Origin: a virus
Reading direction: 5' to 3' (one strand)
Virus record (IMG/VR): IMGVR_UViG_3300025137_004795
Location: 1 to 46,695 of that record
Length of the DNA: 46,695 nucleotides
The translations under genes and the position numbers were made by a program. Below are positions 41,211 through 46,695 of the stretch, one piece after another (the first letter of the stretch is position 1; each line of letters starts with the position of its first letter). The notes under the pieces are model-generated. The model did not search any database, was not told where the DNA came from, and saw only the letters and a program-made list of their open reading frames with translations.

Positions 41211-41933
41211 TTGAATCATACTTTTGTAAATTTCAGAGCAGGGCGAAGTGGGGAGTTCATTCTATCTTTATTGATGCTAATGGACAATCCTAATCGCCAA
41301 AACATTACTGTAAGTGATTTCGGAAGTTGTCATACTAACAGACATCATGAGAAACAAATTACAATTGGTGGAGTACATGAGGTAGATCCGGATATTGCTC
41401 TTGCTGAATTCAAACTAGACGACCAATATCCACTATACAAAGCACATATACTTGATGAAGGAGAACTGTTACAAAAGTTTTGTAATTACTTTAGTGATTG
41501 TACAGTAATCAACGTACTTAGTGATGATGCTAGTGTGGATCAAATAATTAGAAATATATGGTTCAAAGTTATTATACAGGAACGTAGTACTTATGGTGCT
41601 GATAGACTAGTAGAGGTAATGACGAAAGCAGGGCTGGAACCCAAGAGAAATCCATACCGCATTGCCCGTGCAGACTTTGATATTCTATATGCTTGGCTAA
41701 AACAGGATTATAAATATCTTGTTAAAGATCAACAAATCATAAACGACATACCTAACTTACATAACATTAACTTCGATAACATGATGCACGATAAAGTTGG
41801 TATTATTGCTAAATTATGTGGATTAACCCATAAAGCATCTAATACAAGAGTTAATGAATTCTATAATGAGTACCTAAGCAAACAGCCTACTGAACAGGAT
41901 ATGATTGACTTTAGGAACAACCTTGATGAATAA
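41211..41933 (+). CDS. Possible sulfotransferase-like P-loop protein
   Basis: About 240 residues from the TTG at 41211, which follows TAGGAAC; a TTG at 41181 would overlap dsbA. The start HTFVNFRAGRSGEFILSLL (residues 3-21) is strand, loop, helix with GRSGE, recalling the phosphosulfate-binding loop of sulfotransferases. The rest is helical with LRxxIRNIWFKV-like stretches and no clear second motif. The target is unknown. The neighbour at 40034 could be a diverged relative. Confidence 0.55.
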   Translation: MNHTFVNFRAGRSGEFILSLLMLMDNPNRQNITVSDFGSCHTNRHHEKQITIGGVHEVDPDIALAEFKLDDQYPLYKAHILDEGELLQKFCNYFSDCTVINVLSDDASVDQIIRNIWFKVIIQERSTYGADRLVEVMTKAGLEPKRNPYRIARADFDILYAWLKQDYKYLVKDQQIINDIPNLHNINFDNMMHDKVGIIAKLCGLTHKASNTRVNEFYNEYLSKQPTEQDMIDFRNNLDE

Positions 41934-42207
41934 GATAGTAGAGTTTTGGAAGAGCAGTTATACTAGCGACCCTAAAGCCTTTATGTTAGAAATGGTTAGT
42001 TTCTTCGTAACAGTTATTGCAAGTATGATGCTGGCCATCAATGCACAAAATCCTGACATGACCATTGTTTATCCATTCTTTTTTATTGGAAGTGTGACTG
42101 CCATTTGGGCATACCACAGACGTAAATTAATATGGCCTTATATGCTTACTATATATTTTGCAATAGTAAATGTGTTTGGGTTTGGTATAGCAATGGGCTG
42201 GTATTAA
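41926..42207 (+). CDS. Small integral membrane protein
   Basis: 93 residues with three membrane segments: near 22-40 (MVSFFVTVIASMMLAI), 48-64 (IVYPFFFIGSVTAIWAY) and 71-90 (IWPYMLTIYFAIVNVFGFGIA). The ATG at 41926 is preferred over a TTG at 41905 because AGGAAC precedes it. It overlaps the previous gene by 8 bases and the radical SAM gene start by one (TAATG). Function unknown. Confidence 0.7.
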   Translation: MNKIVEFWKSSYTSDPKAFMLEMVSFFVTVIASMMLAINAQNPDMTIVYPFFFIGSVTAIWAYHRRKLIWPYMLTIYFAIVNVFGFGIAMGWY

Positions 42208-43424
42208 TGTCAGATGTCTTCTGCCCAACACCATGGTTAGAAATGTTTGTACGTCCTAATGGTGATGTAATTCCTTGTTGTGAAATGATATCTTCAGACA
42301 ATACTTGTGGTAATGTAAACACAGATAAGTTTGAAGACATTATGAATCATTCAATGTATAAAAAGATACGTGAAGAATTATTAAAAGGTAAGAGAACTAG
42401 AGAGTGTCATAATTGCTGGAATCGTGAAGATCAGACTGGTGGTACAAGTCTAAGAACAAAACGTGTAAGTGATGATTATATACAAGACATCGGTGGTAAA
42501 GGTTTAGATGATGAAGTTTTTACTAAACTAATTGTTACAGATATTAAAAGTATGAAGATAGACTTTAGTAATGGTTGTAACCTAAAGTGTCCGATGTGTA
42601 ATTACAACAGATCAACCGCTTGGAGAAAAGATAAATTAGCATTTGAAAAAGACTTTGACTTTGAAAATTATGAATACCATGGACTAAAAGTTAAAGTGAA
42701 AGAATGGGACGAAATATTTAAAACTATACCCCTTAGTTTTATAGATGATAATCTAGAATATATACTTCAAATGCATGAGATCAATATTAGTGGCGGTGAG
42801 CCATTCTTTCATCCACAGTTCCATCATTTACTGGATAAGTTAGTTGAGAATAATTATGCAGGTAATCTAACACTTATTACTAACCTAACTCTACTTGAAG
42901 ATGATACATTAGAAAAACTTGAAAAGCTGGAAAGTAGATTGAGTATTAGTATTGATGGCTGTCTTGATTTGTATGAATATGTTAGAAGTGCTACTACACA
43001 TGGCAAGTATGACTGGAATCATATCTGGGGTAAGATACAACAAGTAATGGAAGCAGATATACACATAAGTTTTTCATATACACCACAGTTATACAACATG
43101 TATAATATTATACCTTGGCTGGAAATTACTAGTGAGTTTAGGCAACGACAACAACGTAAGCAACTTTTAAATGAAGTATTGATATCACCAAACTATTTAC
43201 GGATCGCCAATCATCCTGATAAAGCAGAAAAGGATAGACTAATACAAAGTTTAAGTTTCTGGGATCACGTTCGTGGTGTTAAAAGTATACAACAAGCACT
43301 AGCACAACCGCAACCCAAGGATCGCTGGATACAGTTCTGTAAGTTCACTAATTTTCTTGACAAACAGCGAAAAACAAGTATAATAAAGTATGTTCCACAG
43401 TTTGAGAAGTATTGGATTAACTAA
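42207..43424 (+). CDS. Radical SAM protein with N-terminal Cys-rich (twitch-like) region
   Basis: 405 residues from the ATG at 42207; an in-frame ATG 25 codons upstream lies inside the membrane protein gene. CNLKCPMC at 124-131 (Cys124, 128, 131) binds the SAM-cleaving [4Fe-4S] cluster, with SGGEPFFHP near 196-204 and LSISIDG near 244-250. The N-terminus has CPTPW, DVIPCCEM and RECHNCWNRED, like SPASM/twitch cluster ligands. Layout matches the protein encoded at 28547, though sequence is clearly different. SPASM/twitch enzymes mostly modify peptides. The small proteins at 41926 and 43425 surround it, so a membrane-linked substrate is conceivable. Confidence 0.88.
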   Translation: MSDVFCPTPWLEMFVRPNGDVIPCCEMISSDNTCGNVNTDKFEDIMNHSMYKKIREELLKGKRTRECHNCWNREDQTGGTSLRTKRVSDDYIQDIGGKGLDDEVFTKLIVTDIKSMKIDFSNGCNLKCPMCNYNRSTAWRKDKLAFEKDFDFENYEYHGLKVKVKEWDEIFKTIPLSFIDDNLEYILQMHEINISGGEPFFHPQFHHLLDKLVENNYAGNLTLITNLTLLEDDTLEKLEKLESRLSISIDGCLDLYEYVRSATTHGKYDWNHIWGKIQQVMEADIHISFSYTPQLYNMYNIIPWLEITSEFRQRQQRKQLLNEVLISPNYLRIANHPDKAEKDRLIQSLSFWDHVRGVKSIQQALAQPQPKDRWIQFCKFTNFLDKQRKTSIIKYVPQFEKYWIN

Positions 43425-43691
43425 ATGATAGACTATTTACAGTTTCACTGGAGTGATATAGTTGGTAACATTGGGGTTTTATTATTAGTAATAACCTATG
43501 CTATGTTACAAGCAGATAAGATTGATGCAAAGGGTTTTTGGTATAGTTTTAATAACTGTATGGTAGCAATACTACTATTTGTTAACCTATATTTCAAACC
43601 TGTTCTTGCTAATATTACTCTTGAAGTGTTTTGGTTAGCAATTAGTTTATATGGAATTTATAAATGGTACACAAAAAGGAAACAATATTAA
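43425..43691 (+). CDS. CBU_0592-like small membrane protein
   Basis: 88 residues with three membrane segments. The pattern WSDIVGNIGVLLLVITYAML (9-28), then WYSFNNCMVAILLFVNLYF, and WLAISLYGIYKWY matches the small 'CBU_0592' family of bacterial membrane proteins, whose function is unknown. It starts right after the radical SAM stop and ends one base before the polymerase gene. Confidence 0.6.
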   Translation: MIDYLQFHWSDIVGNIGVLLLVITYAMLQADKIDAKGFWYSFNNCMVAILLFVNLYFKPVLANITLEVFWLAISLYGIYKWYTKRKQY

Positions 43692-46337
43692 ATGAGTTAT
43701 GTAGACGGATTTCTTGACAGGGATCGCGATACTATTCACGTTGTTGAACGTGTAAAAGGTAAACGAGAATATAAGGAATATCCTGCTCGTTATACTTTTT
43801 ATTACAAGGAACCACGTGGCAAATACACAAGTATCTTTGGTGATAAACTTGAACGTGTAATCTGTAATAGTAGTAAAAAATATAATACTGAGAAAAAGAT
43901 CAATGCACACAAAGGATTATTTGAGAGTGACATTGATCCTGTATTCCGTTGCTTTGCAGACAACTATGATCCAACAGAATCACCTGAACTTAACTTATGT
44001 TTTTTCGATATTGAGGTTGACTTCAATAAAGACAAAGGATTTGCTGATCCTAGTGATCCATTTAATCCAGTTACAGCCGTTAGTCTACATTTAGGTTGGT
44101 TGAATCAAACTATATGTCTAGCAATTAAGCCTGATACACTTACTACAGAACAAGCTCAAGCAGTTATGAATAAGTTTCCTGACAGCTTATTAATGAAGGA
44201 CGAGGAGGAACTACTTAATACTTTCCTTGAACTTATAGATGATGCAGACATACTAAGTGGTTGGAACTCAGAAGGTTTTGATATTCCTTATCTAGTTAAT
44301 CGTGTAGCTCGTGTATTAAGCAAAAGCCATACTCGTAAATTTTGTTTATGGCAGAAGTTTCCTAGAGAACGTACACTAATAAAGTATGGCAAGGAAAATA
44401 AAACATATGAATTGCAAGGGCGTATACATTTAGATTACTTGGAACTATATCGTAAATATACATATCATGAAATGCACAGTTATAGTCTAGATGCTATTGG
44501 TGAGTATGAACTAGAAGAACGTAAGATTGCATATGAAGGAACACTAGATCAGTTATATAACAATGACTTTGAAACGTTTATTGCATACTCTAGGCAGGAC
44601 GTTGACTTACTTGTTCGTATGGATAAGAAGCTACAGTTTATTGACTTAGCAAATGTATTGGCACATTCCAATACAGTAACACTTCCTAAAACAATGGGAG
44701 CCGTTGCACAAACAGATCAGGCTATTATCAACCATGCACATAGCCAAGGACTTATTGTTCCTGATAAGAAACGTGGAGAGAAGCCATTAAATGCGGCAGG
44801 TGCCTATGTGGCAACACCAGTTAAAGGCATGCACAAGTGGATTGGTTCAATTGACTTGAACAGTCTATATCCTAGTATTCTTCGTAGTTGTAATATGTCA
44901 ACCGAAACTATTGTTGGACAGATACGACACACATTAACACGCCCTATGATTGAGAGTTTCGATGATGAAGTTCCAAAAGCCTGGGAAGGAAAGTTTGCTA
45001 GTTTAGAGTATGATTTAGTTATGGCCAAAGACAAAGAAGAACTACTGTGGTTAGACTTTGAGAACGGAGAAAGTTTTCAGGCAACTGGTGCAGAGATATA
45101 TGATTTAGTATTCCTAAGTGGTGAACCCTGGGTACTGACTGCAAATGCTACTATATTTACATATGAGAAAGTAGGAATTGTTCCTGGCTTATTAGAACGT
45201 TGGTATGCAGAACGTAAAGAACTACAAGTAAAAGCGAGAGCGGCCCGTGAAGAGGGTGGAGACTTGTTTGACTATTGGGATAAGCGACAGTTAGTTAAAA
45301 AAATTAACTTAAATAGTTTGTATGGTGCTTTACTAAATCCAGGTAGCCGTTTCTTTGATGAACGTTTAGGACAATCCACTACATTAACTGGTAGGTGTAT
45401 TGCTAAACATATGGCCGCACAACTTAACCAAGTTATGGCAAATGAGTATGATCACATGGGAAAAGCAATCGTATATGGTGATACTGACTCTGCATACTTT
45501 AGTGCATATCCTCTACTCAAGAAACAGATAGATGCTGGTGAGGTTAATTGGGATAAAGACACAATTATAAAATACTATGATGCGGCCTGTGAAGAAGTTA
45601 ATGATACGTTTCCAGCCTTTATGAATCGTGCTTTCCATACTACTCTTGAACTAGGCAAAATTATTGCCGCAGGTAGAGAAATGATTGGTAGTGCAGGTAT
45701 TTTTATTACTAAGAAACGTTATGCAATGCTAGTGTTTGACAATGAAGGCAAACGTGAGGATAAAGACGGTAAGCCAGGCAAGATTAAAGCAATGGGTTTG
45801 GACTTAAAACGTAGTGATACTCCAGACTATATGCAGACATTCCTTGAGGAAGTTCTGATGATGGTGCTAACAGATGTGCATGAAGACGAAGTTATTAAAC
45901 GTATTATTGAATTCCGTAAGGAGTTTAGACAGAAGCCTAGTTGGCATAAGGGTACGCCTAAACGTGTTAATAACTTAACACACCATACAAAAGTATTTAA
46001 GAAGACAGGCAAGTGTGGTATTGGACATGCAATGGCGGCCATTAATTGGAACCGTCTAAAGACAATGCACAGTGATCAATACAGTATAGACATTGTAGAC
46101 GGTATGAAAACAATCGTATGCAAACTAAAGAATAATCCATTGAATATGACTAGCATCGGTTATCCAACTGATGAGAATCGTATTCCAGATTGGTTTAAGG
46201 ATTTGCCCTTTGATGATGATGCAATGGAAAATGCAATCGTTGGCAAAAAGCTAGAGAATCTATTAGGAGAGTTACCCAACATAGATTTATCAACGGCACA
46301 GGCAAAGACTACATTTACTGATCTATTTGAATTTTAA
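43692..46337 (+). CDS. 43: Family B DNA polymerase, T4 gp43 type
   Basis: 881 residues, against 898 for T4 gp43. The exonuclease motifs are FFDIEVD near 104-110, SGWNSEGFDIPY near 194-205 and YSRQDVDLL near 300-308, so proofreading is intact. The polymerase motifs are A, IDLNSLYPS near 387-395; B, KKINLNSLYG near 536-545; and C, YGDTDS near 595-600. It replicates the phage genome in the cytoplasm with clamp and helicase genes that must lie outside the window. The sequence ends TTFTDLFEF, a C-terminal tail like the clamp-binding peptide of gp43. No intein or intron is present. Confidence 0.97.
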   Translation: MSYVDGFLDRDRDTIHVVERVKGKREYKEYPARYTFYYKEPRGKYTSIFGDKLERVICNSSKKYNTEKKINAHKGLFESDIDPVFRCFADNYDPTESPELNLCFFDIEVDFNKDKGFADPSDPFNPVTAVSLHLGWLNQTICLAIKPDTLTTEQAQAVMNKFPDSLLMKDEEELLNTFLELIDDADILSGWNSEGFDIPYLVNRVARVLSKSHTRKFCLWQKFPRERTLIKYGKENKTYELQGRIHLDYLELYRKYTYHEMHSYSLDAIGEYELEERKIAYEGTLDQLYNNDFETFIAYSRQDVDLLVRMDKKLQFIDLANVLAHSNTVTLPKTMGAVAQTDQAIINHAHSQGLIVPDKKRGEKPLNAAGAYVATPVKGMHKWIGSIDLNSLYPSILRSCNMSTETIVGQIRHTLTRPMIESFDDEVPKAWEGKFASLEYDLVMAKDKEELLWLDFENGESFQATGAEIYDLVFLSGEPWVLTANATIFTYEKVGIVPGLLERWYAERKELQVKARAAREEGGDLFDYWDKRQLVKKINLNSLYGALLNPGSRFFDERLGQSTTLTGRCIAKHMAAQLNQVMANEYDHMGKAIVYGDTDSAYFSAYPLLKKQIDAGEVNWDKDTIIKYYDAACEEVNDTFPAFMNRAFHTTLELGKIIAAGREMIGSAGIFITKKRYAMLVFDNEGKREDKDGKPGKIKAMGLDLKRSDTPDYMQTFLEEVLMMVLTDVHEDEVIKRIIEFRKEFRQKPSWHKGTPKRVNNLTHHTKVFKKTGKCGIGHAMAAINWNRLKTMHSDQYSIDIVDGMKTIVCKLKNNPLNMTSIGYPTDENRIPDWFKDLPFDDDAMENAIVGKKLENLLGELPNIDLSTAQAKTTFTDLFEF

Positions 46338-46340
46338 GAA

Positions 46341-46416
46341 TTGGTGTACAGACGTATACTAATCCCCGGGTGAAACATTTAGTTAAAGAACACCCTCCAT
46401 TTTGAAAGGAAAAACA
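46341..46416 (+). promoter_or_regulatory. Leader of the BMP-family gene with a hairpin
   Basis: The 79 bases after the polymerase gene hold a hairpin GGGTG/CACCC (arms near 46368-46372 and 46391-46395, 18-base loop) followed by TCCATTTT, then the site GAAAGGAAAA and the ATG. It may be a weak terminator or a leader control element. No promoter consensus is clear. Confidence 0.3.
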
Positions 46417-46695
46417 ATGAAACTATTAAAAGGTATTGCCCTTACTATTGCTGTCATGTTGTTCATGACAGTATCAGCAAGTGCAACGGATCCACTAAAA
46501 GTAGGTTTTATCTATGTTGGCCCAACTGGCGATCATGGATGGACTTATAGACACGATATCGGAAGACAAGATGTTGAGAAACATTTTGGCGATAAGGTAG
46601 TAACCAAATTTATTGAATCAGTACCAGAAGGTCCAGACGCAGAAAGAGTTATGCGTTCAATGGCTATGGAAGGTATGGATATTATATTTGCAACA
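46417..46695 (+). CDS. BMP/PnrA-family periplasmic solute-binding protein (partial, runs off the window)
   Basis: First 93 residues of a substrate-binding protein. A Sec signal peptide (MKLLKGIALTIAVMLFMTVS, ASA-T near 23-25) is followed by DPLKVGFIYVGPTGDHGWTY, the typical first strand and ligand loop of the BMP family (basic membrane protein, PnrA/Med). Then come the VVTKFIESVPEG and the MRSMAMEGMDIIFAT strand. BMP-family proteins feed ABC transporters, often for nucleosides. No permease or ATPase is in view, so it may pair with a host transporter. The 3' end is cut by the window edge. Confidence 0.85.
   Translation, partial: MKLLKGIALTIAVMLFMTVSASATDPLKVGFIYVGPTGDHGWTYRHDIGRQDVEKHFGDKVVTKFIESVPEGPDAERVMRSMAMEGMDIIFAT

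Overview
The window reads as part of a tailed-phage genome of the T4-like (myovirus) type from an AT-rich marine setting. The clearest evidence is a family B DNA polymerase with T4 gp43 architecture, a DsbA-like late-transcription protein, PhoH, two large repeat-built fibre genes, overlapping spanin genes, and about fifteen copies of a T4-type late promoter (TATAAATA or one or two mismatches). Almost all genes lie on the + strand, tightly packed and often overlapping by a few bases; phoH is the only minus-strand gene. Low G+C and the kinds of transport gene carried fit a host such as SAR11 or another small-genome marine alphaproteobacterium, but the host is inferred. Capsid, portal, terminase and sheath genes are not here, so this is largely an accessory region.

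Layout. 0.1-2.9 kb: a periplasmic solute-binding protein and a TctA-type permease, closed by a terminator. 2.9-5.4 kb: a compact class II aminoacyl-tRNA-synthetase-like protein, an unusual tRNA with an Asn anticodon and a long variable arm, and full-length SufB. 5.4-13 kb: a nucleotidase, PhoH, translation initiation factor IF-1, spanins, a DnaJ-like protein and a ClpA-like unfoldase. 13-20.2 kb: small structural genes, two fibre genes and a holin-like protein. 20.1-23.6 kb: a RyR-domain protein, two tandem radical SAM genes and the UV endonuclease UvdE. 23.6-39.8 kb: a cluster of odd multi-domain proteins, nine of which begin with an M-[RK]-x-x-[DE]-[ILVF]-like N-terminus. 39.8-46.3 kb: small membrane proteins, DsbA-like protein, another radical SAM enzyme and DNA polymerase. 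46.4 kb to the end: the start of a second solute-binding protein (BMP family).

How it may work together (inference). The phage seems to bring its own translation aids (IF-1, tRNA plus synthetase-like protein), proteostasis tools (DnaJ, ClpA with a ClpP-docking loop), Fe-S supply (SufB) beside four radical SAM enzymes that need Fe-S clusters, nutrient-uptake parts, DNA repair and a lysis set. The most interesting candidate system is the 23.6-39.8 kb cluster. Its shared N-termini resemble the T4 capsid-targeting sequence, and its large members carry repeated (L/I/V)-x-E sites between modules, like T4 prohead-protease sites. This suggests a set of polyproteins packed in the capsid, cut there and injected into the host. 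The second candidate is the tRNA and its neighbouring synthetase-like gene.
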